From assembly GCA_031082285.1 (NCBI GenBank), contig JAVHLK010000006.1, forward strand, positions 1 through 64,000: 64,000 nucleotides of DNA. Reading direction: 5' to 3'. Each line of letters starts with the position of its first letter. Positions within the stretch are counted from its first letter, which is position 1. Origin of the DNA: Desulfomonilaceae bacterium. GTDB taxonomy: Bacteria; Desulfobacterota; Desulfomonilia; Desulfomonilales; Desulfomonilaceae. Below are positions 1 to 8,839 of this stretch, piece after piece. A program made the translations under genes and the position numbers. Below the pieces are notes generated by a model that was not told the origin of the DNA, made no database searches, and worked only from the letters and a program-made list of their open reading frames with translations.

Positions 1-2
1 CG

Positions 3-128
3 GAGCTTGGCTGCTTCAGACCGGGCAACGCGGCTCGTCTCATCTACGTTGATTTGGTTGCTGATTCGTCGCATTCCGCTGCATCAAAGCTGGTAACCGG
101 CGACTTCGAGGAAGTGAGGCGCCTGTGA
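3..128 (+). CDS. C-terminal fragment of an unrecognised protein
   Basis: An open frame enters from the left edge and runs for 41 codons to TGA at 126-128. It ends in the residues GDFEEVRRL. The stop overlaps the GTG start of mqnA (GTGA), so the two are probably translationally coupled and this may be part of the menaquinone cluster. The visible tail is too short for me to assign a family. Confidence 0.5.
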   Translation, partial: ELGCFRPGNAARLIYVDLVADSSHSAASKLVTGDFEEVRRL

Positions 129-1060
129 TACTGGGTCGAATGGGGCGCATGGCCTACATTAATACGCTGCCCGTTGACTGGGGACTTGTCTCAAGTCCCC
201 TCGGCCGATTGGTTGAACTGCAAAGAGGGCCGCCGACGGCGCTGAACCGGCTCTTGGCCCAAGGTCGGCTTGATGTGAGCCCTGTCTCTTCCATTGCAGC
301 CGCAGCGCGCGCGGACGAATGGCTGGTACTTGACGGCTTATGCATCGGCTGCCGGGGCAAAGTGGGCAGCGTCATCCTTCGGTCGGACAGACCGGTGACC
401 GATCTCGACGGCCGGTCCATCGCGGTAAGCAGCGCATCCGCCACCGCGGTGAAGCTCCTGGAACTGTTGCTCAGAGACTACTGGAAAGTGCCCGCAATTC
501 TGATGCCGGAGCGTGAGAGAGCCGGTGCCGTATTGCTCATCGGCGACCGGGCCTTGAAAGCCGCACAATCAGCGCACAGGAGCTTCGTTTATGACCTCGG
601 AGAGGCGTGGAAAGACTTTTCCGGTCAAGGATTCGTCTTCGGTCTCTGGTGCGTCCGTCGGGCATTTGCCGGCGAGTACCCCGCCGAAACGCAGGCCATG
701 TACCACCTCCTTCAGGCGTCATATGCCATGGGGCGGTCGGACGCATCTCGCGTCTGCATCGAGGCGGCCCAATCCACAGGATTGCCGGTTGAAACGGTTT
801 CTGGCTATTTCGGACAACTCGTGTACGATCTGGATGACACGCTGTGGAACGGCCTCAACTCATTCTTGACATCGGTCGGGTACTCGGCCGACAGCCTGGA
901 GCGCTTTGGATACACGGCGCATCCGAGGGAAAGATCTCAGTACGCCATGAGCGGCAGGGTCGAACCGGGCATCAGACCGGCCTCTTCAGCTCTGGAAAGA
1001 AGAGTCGCCACAGCCTGCTCGCCCGCGGCCCCAAGATCGTCACTGAACGAGTTGACATAG
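125..1060 (+). CDS. mqnA: MqnA-like chorismate dehydratase (futalosine menaquinone pathway)
   Basis: MqnA dehydrates chorismate to 3-enolpyruvylbenzoate, the first step of the futalosine route to menaquinone, in the cytosol. The product has the family's type-II periplasmic-binding-like fold signature: an N-terminal segment with YINTLPVDWG, an early LDVSPVSS stretch (residues about 48-57) and a later LDGRSIAVSSASATAVKLLE block. GTG at 125 is chosen because it couples to the upstream stop. The family is usually about 270-290 residues; this frame is 311, and its last 40 or so residues are read through the opposite-strand 3' end of mqnD, so the C-terminal tail is probably non-conserved. mqnD and mqnB next door support the call. 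Confidence 0.85.
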   Translation: MILGRMGRMAYINTLPVDWGLVSSPLGRLVELQRGPPTALNRLLAQGRLDVSPVSSIAAAARADEWLVLDGLCIGCRGKVGSVILRSDRPVTDLDGRSIAVSSASATAVKLLELLLRDYWKVPAILMPERERAGAVLLIGDRALKAAQSAHRSFVYDLGEAWKDFSGQGFVFGLWCVRRAFAGEYPAETQAMYHLLQASYAMGRSDASRVCIEAAQSTGLPVETVSGYFGQLVYDLDDTLWNGLNSFLTSVGYSADSLERFGYTAHPRERSQYAMSGRVEPGIRPASSALERRVATACSPAAPRSSLNELT

Positions 1061-1767
1061 AGGTCAATGTGCCGCGCCGTCACCTCGGGATCCATCTCCT
1101 GCGAATGGGCAAGGACATACTTCATCGGCTCGTCGGGGTTCTCCCGCGCCCGCTTCAGAGAAGATGAGATAGCTTCATCAACCTGTCGTGCGGTCTGTTC
1201 ACCCACATCTCGGCGTACTGCAATACCTCCCAATGGAAGGGGCCGGCCCGTTGCCGCTTGCCACCATTCGCCTAGGTCCAGAAGAGCAATCAGGCCGTGT
1301 TGACGATACGTGAAGCGTCCCTCATGGATTATCAGGCCGAAATCCACTTCACCCCTGGCTACTGCAGGCATAATGTCGGAAAACACCATTTGACGGGATC
1401 CGGGCTCGCGCCCCAGATAGAGGCTCAAGAGCAGACGTGCTGATGTGAGGATTCCGGGCATTGCCACAAGACCGCGCTCCAGTTCCGAGAGATTCCGACC
1501 GGGCCGAGACACGATCAGCGGCCCACAACCCCAGCCCAAGGCACTGCCTGTCCGAAGGAGGCCATAGGATTCCCGCACCATTCCCAGAGCCATGAAGCTA
1601 AGTTTGGTCACTTCCAGCCGTGACTCCACGGCCCATTGATTCAGGGTTTCCACGTCAGCGAGAACCGGCCGGAACTTCCGAGGCGTATCCACCCTCCCCT
1701 CTGCCAGTGCGGCCATTATAAACGTGTCGTTGGGACACGGCGAGTATCCGATCGTCAAGGTTTTCAC
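937..1767 (-). CDS. mqnD: MqnD-like 1,4-dihydroxy-6-naphthoate synthase
   Basis: MqnD converts cyclic dehypoxanthinyl futalosine to 1,4-dihydroxy-6-naphthoate in menaquinone synthesis. The 276-residue protein has the family hallmarks: the N-terminal GYSPCPNDTFIMAAL motif, VTKLSFMALG near residue 55, a GWGCGPLIV segment and the VDFGLIIHEGRFTY block with its conserved His-Glu pair. Length is normal for the family. Its ATG overlaps the 3' end of mqnB by four bases, so the two form an operon read leftward. Its 3' end overlaps the convergent mqnA frame by 124 bases. Confidence 0.92.
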   Translation of the reverse strand: MKTLTIGYSPCPNDTFIMAALAEGRVDTPRKFRPVLADVETLNQWAVESRLEVTKLSFMALGMVRESYGLLRTGSALGWGCGPLIVSRPGRNLSELERGLVAMPGILTSARLLLSLYLGREPGSRQMVFSDIMPAVARGEVDFGLIIHEGRFTYRQHGLIALLDLGEWWQAATGRPLPLGGIAVRRDVGEQTARQVDEAISSSLKRARENPDEPMKYVLAHSQEMDPEVTARHIDLYVNSFSDDLGAAGEQAVATLLSRAEEAGLMPGSTLPLMAY

Positions 1768-2462
1768 TGCAAGTATTTCCTCAAATACGCCGGTACGACG
1801 GCCTGAGCACGTTCGTTGGCAGCATCGAGATTCCAGGCCCCCTTGTCTCTGTTACCTGCGTAATTGCTTATCCCGCGAACTTCGCCGACCTCGATTCCGA
1901 GCTTTTGCCCAGCCGAGGCTAATGCATATCCCTCCATATTTTCAACCAACGCTCCGAAATGCCGGTCTCTTGTAGCTGCACAGCCCAAGTCTTCCGAAAC
2001 GCCTGCCACCGTAAGGAACCTGCCCGACCCGGCATGTGCCGCTTCGTTTGCCGCGTGAGCCAAGTCGCGGGCAAGTCCTTTGTCCAACAAAATCGTCTGC
2101 TCGACATCCGAGACGCCCAGAGCCCCTCCGTTCCCTATACCGGGGCCTTCGCGAACTCCCAGTTCGGAGAACGTCTCCGACGAGGCTACCGCAACGTCAC
2201 CTATCTGAAGCCCGGACCCGGGGTACGCTCCCGCTGAACCGATCATGATTATTCTATCGGCTCCGATGGTGCACGCAAATGCCGTTACAGCGACAGCTGC
2301 CGACACGATTCCCACGCCGGTCACTCCAAGATAAACGCTGTGACGGCCCCAGGAGGCGCGGTAGTACCGGTGTCCGCCTGCCATCCCGCCGAATCCGGCA
2401 CTGAGTTCGGCCCTGACGATGTTCAGTTCGTTTTCCACTGCTGCAACGACCCAGAGATTCAT
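1764..2462 (-). CDS. mqnB: futalosine hydrolase MqnB
   Basis: MqnB is a nucleoside-phosphorylase-fold hydrolase that removes hypoxanthine from futalosine. The 232-residue protein starts MNLWVVAAVENEL, has the glycine-rich GVTGVGIVSAAVAVTAF segment and the late EVRGISNYAGNRD motif, with ENMEGYALA upstream of it, as in the MqnB/MTA-nucleosidase superfamily. It is the first gene of a leftward pair with mqnD (ATGA overlap). The combination with mqnA and mqnD on the other side makes futalosine a better substrate guess than methylthioadenosine. Confidence 0.9.
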   Translation of the reverse strand: MNLWVVAAVENELNIVRAELSAGFGGMAGGHRYYRASWGRHSVYLGVTGVGIVSAAVAVTAFACTIGADRIIMIGSAGAYPGSGLQIGDVAVASSETFSELGVREGPGIGNGGALGVSDVEQTILLDKGLARDLAHAANEAAHAGSGRFLTVAGVSEDLGCAATRDRHFGALVENMEGYALASAGQKLGIEVGEVRGISNYAGNRDKGAWNLDAANERAQAVVPAYLRKYLQ

Positions 2463-2564
2463 TCCATCTCCTTGACCTTGCTCTCGAGACTGACTGAGGA
2501 ACGACGGATTAGTCTAACAGTTTGCTTCACGATTGCAACTTCAGCACTTTTCCTGAAGAGGGTC

Positions 2565-2593
2565 TTGACAAGGATGTTCACTTGGTGTAACCG
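2565..2593 (+). promoter_or_regulatory. possible sigma-70 promoter of the thi operon
   Basis: A perfect -35 hexamer TTGACA (2565-2570) is followed after 17 bases by TAACCG, a weak -10. Transcription from here would start near 2600 and place the TPP riboswitch in the leader. An alternative -10 (TAAGAT near 2648) would also give a leader containing the riboswitch. Confidence 0.3.
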
Positions 2594-2673
2594 AATCTTC
2601 CAACATGGCAGATTAGGAGTCCATTAGACCGAAAGACGACCATATGTAAGATAATCTGCAGTATTGATGCTGC

Positions 2674-2757
2674 TAGGGGTGCAGTTAATCGCTGAGAGGG
2701 GCTTTTCCCCCAACCCTTGGAACCTGATCCGGGCAATACCGGCGTAGGGAAGTGGCG
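2674..2757 (+). ncRNA. TPP (THI-box) riboswitch
   Basis: The segment carries the conserved THI-box blocks in order: GGGGTGC, CTGAGAGGG, ACCCTTGGAACCTGATC and AATACCGGCGTAGGGA. This is the thiamin-pyrophosphate aptamer. It lies about 130 bases upstream of thiG and is followed by an intrinsic terminator, so control is most likely by premature termination when TPP is plentiful. Confidence 0.97.
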
Positions 2758-2794
2758 TACGAACCAGAGTTTGAGAGTTTTGTGAATGGTTTCA

Positions 2795-2831
2795 GGCCGC
2801 TTGCCCGTGGGTAAAGCGGCCTCTTTTGTTT
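2795..2831 (+). terminator. riboswitch-controlled intrinsic terminator
   Basis: GGCCGCTT (2795-2802) and AAGCGGCC (2814-2821) form a perfect eight-base-pair stem with an 11-base loop, followed by TCTTTTGTTT. It sits between the TPP aptamer and thiG, the right place for an off-state terminator of the riboswitch. Confidence 0.85.
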
Positions 2832-2885
2832 GTCCCGGCGGGTTGTCGCGCCACCCCGACAATGCACAACGCGAAGGAGTAGACC

Positions 2886-3668
2886 ATGTCGGACTTACCG
2901 CCGCTCGTCATTGCAGGCCGCGAGTTTCAATCCCGCCTCCTCCTGGGAACGGGGAAGTTTCCTTCGAATCAAGTGCTGCGGGATGCGTTGATCGCGTCAG
3001 GCGCGGAAATCGTCACCGTGGCTCTGCGCCGAGTGGATCTCTCCAATCCGCAGGACAACCTCCCGGCAGCGATCGATACGGATCGCCATCTCCTACTCCC
3101 CAACACCAGTGGTGCACGAGACGCGGAGGAAGCAGTGAGGTTAGCCCACATCTCTCGGGCTGCCGGGTGCGAGCCATGGGTCAAACTGGAGGTTACTCCC
3201 GATCCCCATTCCCTTCTCCCCGATCCTGTGGAAACTCTCAAAGCGACGGAAATTCTCGTCAAGGACGGTTTCACGGTCCTGCCGTACATCAACGCAGATT
3301 TGATCCTGGCCAAGAGGCTGGAAGAAGCCGGCGCCGCGACCGTGATGCCGCTGGCCGCCCCCATTGGGACCAACCAGGGGCTGAGGACACGGGATGCAAT
3401 CCAAATGATTATTGATCGGGCACAGGTTCCCGTCGTCGTGGACGCGGGCCTGGGGGCTCCCTCACATGCCGCGGAGGCCATGGAACTGGGTGCCGATGCC
3501 GTCTTGGTGAACACCGCCATTGCCGTGGCCGGCGACCCCGCGGCCATGGCAGCAGCGTTCAGGCTCGGCGTGGAGGCCGGATTCCGTGCACGCCTGGCCG
3601 GTCTGGGCAGGAGGCAATGGAAAGCCAGTGCCAGTTCACCGCTGACCGATTTTCTGAGGAGCGTTTGA
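2886..3668 (+). CDS. thiG: thiazole synthase ThiG
   Basis: ThiG builds the thiazole phosphate ring from 1-deoxyxylulose-5-phosphate, dehydroglycine and ThiS-thiocarboxylate. The 260-residue TIM-barrel protein shows [10 protein letters not shown] near the N-terminus, the [10 protein letters not shown] segment, the [10 protein letters not shown] motif, LPYINADL and the phosphate-binding [22 protein letters not shown] block. Start chosen at ATG 2886 after AAGGAG seven bases upstream. It is the first gene of thiG-thiH-thiS-thiE behind the TPP riboswitch. No thiF, thiC or thiD is seen in this window. Confidence 0.97.
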   Translation: MSDLPPLVIAGREFQSRLLLGTGKFPSNQVLRDALIASGAEIVTVALRRVDLSNPQDNLPAAIDTDRHLLLPNTSGARDAEEAVRLAHISRAAGCEPWVKLEVTPDPHSLLPDPVETLKATEILVKDGFTVLPYINADLILAKRLEEAGAATVMPLAAPIGTNQGLRTRDAIQMIIDRAQVPVVVDAGLGAPSHAAEAMELGADAVLVNTAIAVAGDPAAMAAAFRLGVEAGFRARLAGLGRRQWKASASSPLTDFLRSV

Positions 3669-3669
3669 C

Positions 3670-4785
3670 ATGAGTTTTCTCGAGGAGATCCGGAATCTGT
3701 CCTGGGACTGGATGAAGGCGACAATTAGTGAGAAGACGACCTCGGACGTTGAACGAGCCCTTCAAGCCGAAAAGCGTAGTCACGACGATCTACTGGCTCT
3801 GCTCTCGCCCGCTGCGGAACCCATGCTCGAAGACCTTGCCCAGACGACCCATCGACTCACGGTGCAACGATTCGGCCGTGTCATCCAACTGTACGCCCCG
3901 ATCTATCTGTCGAATGAGTGCGTCAATGCATGTGTGTACTGTGGGTTCAATCGTCACAACCGGATCCGCCGAGCTACGCTCACCCCGGAAGAGGTGCTCG
4001 AAGAAGCCGCGGCATTGAACCAATCGGGCTTTCGGCATGTCCTCTTGCTCACGGGGGAGTCGCCCGGAAGCGTGAGCCCGGATGATTTGGGCCGTATCGC
4101 AGAGGCGCTGCGTCCGCTGTTCGCGTCGATTTCCATCGAGGTCTACCCAATGGACACGCCTTCTTACTCAGTGTTGATAGAGAAAGGCGTAGACGGTCTG
4201 ACCATCTATCAGGAGTCGTACCACCGGGGACGCTACGCGACGATTCATCCCAGCGGTCCCAAGCGCGATTACGACCGACGCCTCGACACACCCGATCGAG
4301 GCGGGAAAGCGGGATTCCGGCGACTCAACGTGGGTGCGCTGTTGGGCTTGTCCGATTGGCGGGTGGAGGGAGCGTTCGTCGGCATGCATGCCGCGTACCT
4401 CTTGCGACGGTACTGGCAAAGCCATATTGCCGTGTCGTTCCCTCGGCTGAGGCCCGCGGCGGGAGGGTACATCCCGGAGCATCCGGCGAGCGACAGGGCC
4501 ATGGTTCATCTCATGTGTGCGCTCCGGATCTACTTGCCCGACGCAGGACTGGTCTTATCTACCCGGGAACCCGCTCAATTGCGGGACAACCTGATCCCTT
4601 TGGGAGTAACGCACATGAGCGCGGGCTCCCGAACCTCGCCGGGCGGGTACGCCTCGCCGCGGGATGCGGAAGGCCAATTCGAAATCAACGACACCAGGAG
4701 TACCCGAGAGGTGGCTCGGAAGATAACGGCCCTCGGTTATGAACCGCTGTGGAAGGACTGGGATGCGGCATTCCTGCATGCGTGA
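3670..4785 (+). CDS. thiH: 2-iminoacetate synthase (tyrosine lyase) ThiH
   Basis: ThiH is a radical SAM enzyme that cleaves tyrosine to 2-iminoacetate (dehydroglycine) and p-cresol for thiazole formation. The CX3CX2C cluster motif is seen as CVNACVYCG near residues 81-89, followed by the LLTGESP segment and the YQESYHRGRY motif typical of ThiH. Length is 371 residues, normal. The ATG lies one base after the thiG stop, so translation is coupled. Use of ThiH instead of the oxygen-dependent ThiO fits an anaerobe. Confidence 0.96.
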   Translation: MSFLEEIRNLSWDWMKATISEKTTSDVERALQAEKRSHDDLLALLSPAAEPMLEDLAQTTHRLTVQRFGRVIQLYAPIYLSNECVNACVYCGFNRHNRIRRATLTPEEVLEEAAALNQSGFRHVLLLTGESPGSVSPDDLGRIAEALRPLFASISIEVYPMDTPSYSVLIEKGVDGLTIYQESYHRGRYATIHPSGPKRDYDRRLDTPDRGGKAGFRRLNVGALLGLSDWRVEGAFVGMHAAYLLRRYWQSHIAVSFPRLRPAAGGYIPEHPASDRAMVHLMCALRIYLPDAGLVLSTREPAQLRDNLIPLGVTHMSAGSRTSPGGYASPRDAEGQFEINDTRSTREVARKITALGYEPLWKDWDAAFLHA

Positions 4786-4864
4786 GTACACTCTGTGGCA
4801 CAAACACGGTGATGCATTCCGCAAACGCGCGGTAGCGTCCCGGCCGGGCGTGGTGATAATGACG

Positions 4865-4887
4865 GGCATCCCGCGCAGAACGCGGGA
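4865..4887 (+). repeat. 23-bp hairpin repeat, copy 1 (between thiH and thiS)
   Basis: The 23 bases from GGCATCCCGCG to CGCGGGA recur exactly at 5993-6015. Inside, TCCCGCG and CGCGGGA form a seven-base-pair stem around the loop CAGAA. No T-run follows, so it does not look like a simple intrinsic terminator. The two copies bracket thiS-thiE. Confidence 0.8.
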
Positions 4888-4993
4888 GTCCCACCAAGAA
4901 GAGTACCGGCACGGAGGCCGGCGCTACCGAAGCAAGGACGGTTGCAGTGAATTCGATACCGTACTCGTCCAATCGAGCACCTGGGAGATTAAT

Positions 4994-5200
4994 ATGTCTG
5001 TTACCTTGAAAGTAAACGGCAAGACGCAAACATGTGACGGAAGCATCAGTATTCGCAATTTACTCGCGGAATTGAACATTCCGGCCGCCACCGTGGTTGT
5101 GGAACGAAACCGGAAGATCTTACGGAAAGAGCAATTTCCGGCCGTGATCATTGAAGACGGGGACGAGGTCGAAATCATTCGTTTTGTAGGTGGAGGATGA
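4994..5200 (+). CDS. thiS: sulfur carrier protein ThiS
   Basis: ThiS is the ubiquitin-like sulfur donor for ThiG. The ATG at 4994 gives 68 residues, the normal size, beginning MSVTLKVNGK and ending in FVGGG, the Gly-Gly tail that is thiocarboxylated. A longer in-frame start at 4739 would add an unrelated extension covering the intergenic repeat and is rejected. A 208-base gap with a hairpin repeat separates it from thiH, while its stop overlaps the thiE start by four bases. Confidence 0.93.
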   Translation: MSVTLKVNGKTQTCDGSISIRNLLAELNIPAATVVVERNRKILRKEQFPAVIIEDGDEVEIIRFVGGG

Positions 5201-5856
5201 CTCCAGAAGAGCGCCTTGAGAGAATCGGTAAGATCGACATTTATCCGGTCACGTGTGAGGAACTGTCGGAGGGACGACTGAACGTCCAGGTGCTTGACGC
5301 GGTCCTGGCAGGAGGAGCCAAGATCGTCCAGCTGCGCGAAAAGCACTGGGCGAAGAGAGCCCTGTACGAGGTTGCCCTCGTGTTCCGTGAACGCACGCGG
5401 CGGGAGGATGCTCTCCTGATCATAAACGATCATGTGGATGTCGCCCTTGCCGCGGGGGCCGACGGCGTTCATTTGGGACAGGGCGATCTCCCGGTCAACG
5501 CGGCCCGCCGGATCGCACCGGGTTTGATCATTGGGGCATCGACGCACAACCTCGAAGAAGCCGTTCGGGCAGAGCAAGATGGGGCCGATTACGTGAATAT
5601 CGGACCGATCTTCCCGACCGCCACGAAAGAGAACGCGGAGCGGTTCCTGGGGTTGCAGGCAATACAAGAGATTGGTCCAAGGCTCAACATCCCCTTCACG
5701 GTCATGGGGGGAATCAATCCCGGGAATATTCGTCAGGTTCGAGACGCGGGAGCACATCGTGTGGCCATGATTACGGGGATCACTCGCGCACCCGATATTT
5801 GCAGCCGAGTTCGAGAGATGCGTTCCATCCTCTCCGAGAGAACAGATGCGACGTAA
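5197..5856 (+). CDS. thiE: thiamine-phosphate synthase ThiE
   Basis: ThiE couples the pyrimidine pyrophosphate to thiazole phosphate, giving thiamine phosphate. The 219-residue TIM barrel carries KIVQLREKHW (pyrophosphate/Mg binding region), LIINDHVDVALAAGADGVHLGQ, the ADYVNIGPIFPTATK loop and VMGGINPGNIRQV near the end. The ATG overlaps the thiS stop (ATGA). The secondary enzyme candidate YjbQ is encoded at 60.6 kb in the same window. Confidence 0.96.
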   Translation: MTPEERLERIGKIDIYPVTCEELSEGRLNVQVLDAVLAGGAKIVQLREKHWAKRALYEVALVFRERTRREDALLIINDHVDVALAAGADGVHLGQGDLPVNAARRIAPGLIIGASTHNLEEAVRAEQDGADYVNIGPIFPTATKENAERFLGLQAIQEIGPRLNIPFTVMGGINPGNIRQVRDAGAHRVAMITGITRAPDICSRVREMRSILSERTDAT

Positions 5857-5992
5857 GGGTATTTCTTCACGTAACGGTTGCCGTCCCCGGCGGTTATTCC
5901 ATGTACTCACGGCGTATATAAGGTGCCGAATTCACGGCAATCATTCCGGCTTTGGCAGCGCCTGCCTCCGTGTCGATATTCCTCACGTGCGC

Positions 5993-6015
5993 GGCATCCC
6001 GCGCAGAACGCGGGA
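5993..6015 (+). repeat. 23-bp hairpin repeat, copy 2 (after thiE)
   Basis: Exact second copy of the 23-base element at 4865-4887, with the same TCCCGCG-CAGAA-CGCGGGA hairpin. It lies 137 bases beyond the thiE stop. The rest of the thiE-to-next-gene gap (5857-6121) shows no gene. Confidence 0.8.
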
Positions 6016-6121
6016 CGGGACGTTGCAGGCTTCGCTCGGACGTAGCGACCCTGCCGAAGGCCCTCAAGAACACATGACCATATTCATGAAATCCTGTACT
6101 GACGGGATCGCTCCTCCCGGT

Positions 6122-7672
6122 TCAGTCTCGTGTGCCCGCGGGCCGCTCGAAAGAATCATTACCGGGGGAGATCCGATAAAGGCGCCACCGGCCGTCGGAA
6201 GTGACGGGCGTCAGCCTGGGCTGTGTGGCCCAGAATCGGTGTTCCTTCTCAACGGCATTGATCAATGCAAAATCGAAATAGTCCAAATCCGTTGACCGGA
6301 CGCGGCGGGGGTACCATTCCAGGCTTCCGGTCCAGGGCGGGATGAACTGAGTCTTGTAAACGACCAGGCACGGGGAGAACTCCGCGAACGAAAAGTTCAA
6401 CGTTCCGCCTTTCAACAACTGGGAATAAGCGAACATCTGAATAAACGGATATCCGGTCACGAACTCGCTGTGCTGGATAAAGGAAAGCCCCAACACGCTC
6501 GGCTTCTCAGGGAGTGCGTTCAGTGCGTCCTGCAATCCGCTGAGGTCCTTTTTTTGGAAGCTGAGCCACGTCAACGCGATCACGGTGCAAAGGCCCGCCA
6601 CCGCGACGGCTGCCACAGCACGCCGGAGGACCGGCCTGAACATGGGCGCGGGCGCGGCCAGCACGAGCAGGATCATAGCCGCAGGCATCCAACGCTCGCC
6701 GAAGCGTATGGTATTCATGAACTTGTCCGGAAGGATGAGTGCCATCCCAAAGAACATGCACGCGGCCGCGAACAGGTTCCAATCCATGGAGGATTCGTGA
6801 TTCTCGGCAGAGTCTGCGCGTCCCCGCCGGACCCGGACGGCCGACACATGCTGCGCGATCCCCACGGCAATCCATACCCACGCGGCACAGAAGACCACGG
6901 GTACCGCAGGCCCGCGGATACCGCCCAGAGCTGCGTCGCTGAGCCATGAGAGTGTCAAACGCGAAAACGGCGTCGATACCCACAACGCGGGAGTGGACAT
7001 CGTTGATTCGGAAAACATGGGATACCACATTGCCACGGCCGCAATAAGGGGGACCAGATACCCGATCCTGACCGCAGCGGCCCTAAGGTCGCGGTGCAGC
7101 AACAGACCGCTTACCAGGAGCCACCCGATGCCTGCAATGAACCAGAGCACATGACTCACGTAGAGCAGCAGGCCGGTGCTCAACAACAGTGCCGCGTCGC
7201 GTATGGAGGCCTTCCGGCCGTATGAGGTTTCGGCCGCGTGAAACCACAGGAGAAACGCCGGCCACCCAATGGCAAAACTATAGAAACCCCAGTACATAAT
7301 GTGGTTGAGCACGAACAGACCGGCTAGGGTCGCAGCCGCGGCCGATCGCCCGCGGTGACGTGCCGTAAGGTGAATCGCGACGATCCAGAGCAGTGCAATG
7401 CCAAGCATGGCCATTCTGCCGGCGCGCTCCGGTCCGAACAGCGCCCACGAGGCCCCCAACGCAAGATACGACAGGCTGTACGGCGTGAACCACTGAATCC
7501 GGTACGGCGCGTCCTCGGGATTCCGAAGCGTCTCCAGAAAAAGTCTTATCTGGGCGGCCTGCTGCGGTAAATCCGTAATGGGAGGAAACTCGGCAACCAG
7601 AAACGGAACCGCGATGAACAGGCAACAGAGCACCGCCGGCATGGGACGATGAAGGAAACGCTGCAGAGTCAT
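6122..7672 (-). CDS. polytopic membrane protein, possible GT-C-type transferase
   Basis: The 516-residue protein is strongly hydrophobic, with roughly 10-12 predicted membrane segments, starting with LCCLFIAVPFLVA near residue 16. A conserved-looking acidic loop (FPPITDLPQQAAQ) follows the first membrane helix, as in GT-C glycosyltransferases and related mannosyltransferase-like proteins, and a soluble C-terminal part of about 130 residues follows the last helix. That fold assignment is inference; I do not recognise a named family. It stands alone, with unrelated neighbours on both sides. Confidence 0.7.
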   Translation of the reverse strand: MTLQRFLHRPMPAVLCCLFIAVPFLVAEFPPITDLPQQAAQIRLFLETLRNPEDAPYRIQWFTPYSLSYLALGASWALFGPERAGRMAMLGIALLWIVAIHLTARHRGRSAAAATLAGLFVLNHIMYWGFYSFAIGWPAFLLWFHAAETSYGRKASIRDAALLLSTGLLLYVSHVLWFIAGIGWLLVSGLLLHRDLRAAAVRIGYLVPLIAAVAMWYPMFSESTMSTPALWVSTPFSRLTLSWLSDAALGGIRGPAVPVVFCAAWVWIAVGIAQHVSAVRVRRGRADSAENHESSMDWNLFAAACMFFGMALILPDKFMNTIRFGERWMPAAMILLVLAAPAPMFRPVLRRAVAAVAVAGLCTVIALTWLSFQKKDLSGLQDALNALPEKPSVLGLSFIQHSEFVTGYPFIQMFAYSQLLKGGTLNFSFAEFSPCLVVYKTQFIPPWTGSLEWYPRRVRSTDLDYFDFALINAVEKEHRFWATQPRLTPVTSDGRWRLYRISPGNDSFERPAGTRD

Positions 7673-7960
7673 GACACGATGAAACGGATACCCCCTGGAT
7701 GGATCGCCGCGCGCGGTACATTCGGCGCGGACATGCCCCGGTCCCGCCGATCGAGGCCGAGGAAGAGCAGGCCGGAGTCATGGTATACCAATGGATGCCC
7801 GGGGAAAAGCACACAACGGCGAATAACACGGATCGTTCCAAGGACGACGTATGGGGAAATCAACCACGATGAACCGGTTCTCGGGACAATGAGCCGAAAG
7901 ACTCTCCGGACACCACGGCTCAAGGTCCTCGGTGCCAATTCACTGCACGCCGGCGGCTCT

Positions 7961-8584
7961 TCATTTCAAGAGCCCCAATGCGGTCAGGCTCTCGATCAGG
8001 CTTTCCTTGTCCCGGTAATGAATGCCCCGAAAGCCCGCGGCGGCGGCTCTCTCGATGTGCCCCCGGTTATCGTCGATAAAGACGATCCGCTCGGGGGAGG
8101 CCCCCAGTTCTCGGGAGACGTCCTCAAAGACGGTAGGGTCTCGTTTCCCTTTTCCCATGTAATATGAGTTGAAGACGCGGTGAAACTCACGGAAGAACCC
8201 GTCGCGCTCGTCGAGCTCGTCCAGCCAGTTCGTCTGGTCGCTCAGAATTCCTACCTCCACCCCGGAATTCCGCACGCTTCGAACGACGTCCAAGACCCAC
8301 GGCCGCAGTATGAAGCGATCGAGGATTTCCTTGCGGAGTTCTTCGTCGGTCCCTTGAATTCCCGTACGGTTCCTCAGGTCCGCCCAGTATGACGCCTCCG
8401 AGGCACGGCCCGTGACGTATCCCGTACGGTAAACCGCCTCCGTCGCGGTCTCGAAGAATGCGTCCGGAGACAGACCGTTGATTCTTCCTATTTCCATGAG
8501 GCCTTCGCGAAAACCCTCTTCCGCAATGACTCCGCCGTAGTCAAACAGAACTATCTGAATCTCCCCGGCAACCGGATTCATCAT
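7961..8584 (-). CDS. HAD-superfamily hydrolase (epoxide hydrolase N-terminal/YihX-like)
   Basis: The protein has the HAD motifs: motif I FDYGGV near the N-terminus (Asp followed by Gly, as in the YihX/dehalogenase-like branch), motif II GILSDQT, the motif III lysine around MGKGKRDP and motif IV IVFIDDN. It is likely a cytosolic small-molecule phosphatase or dehalogenase-like enzyme; the substrate is unknown. The longer frame to 8626 is possible, but the ATG pair at 8584/8581 lies just before the first conserved strand, and the extra 14 residues are basic and unlike the family. Confidence 0.85.
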   Translation of the reverse strand: MMNPVAGEIQIVLFDYGGVIAEEGFREGLMEIGRINGLSPDAFFETATEAVYRTGYVTGRASEASYWADLRNRTGIQGTDEELRKEILDRFILRPWVLDVVRSVRNSGVEVGILSDQTNWLDELDERDGFFREFHRVFNSYYMGKGKRDPTVFEDVSRELGASPERIVFIDDNRGHIERAAAAGFRGIHYRDKESLIESLTALGLLK

Positions 8585-8811
8585 TGTGCCGATTCCCTTT
8601 CGTCGCGGTGAGTTGGGACACCGCATGATACTCTCATGTCCTCCCTGAACGTTCTCACATTTTGACGCAAATGATCAAACGAATCGTACGCATGCACTCG
8701 GATAGGGGGTGAATCTTCTTTGGCCCCGTACCTGCCGGGTCCTCGCACCGACACGATTGATTCGACCGGTCGGTCGTAACGGAATACATGCCCCGAATCT
8801 CCACATACTCG

Positions 8812-8839
8812 TTGATTTCCCTTCCTGAATGAGTATAAT
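8812..8839 (+). promoter_or_regulatory. sigma-70 promoter of the TPR gene
   Basis: TTGATT (8812-8817), 16 bases, then the perfect -10 TATAAT (8834-8839). A transcript would begin near 8846 and carry a leader of about 190 bases before the TPR protein start at 9035. Confidence 0.6.

Noticed and set aside
4924-5910. 328-residue open frame opposite thiS-thiE
   Set aside because: Antisense to two well-supported genes.
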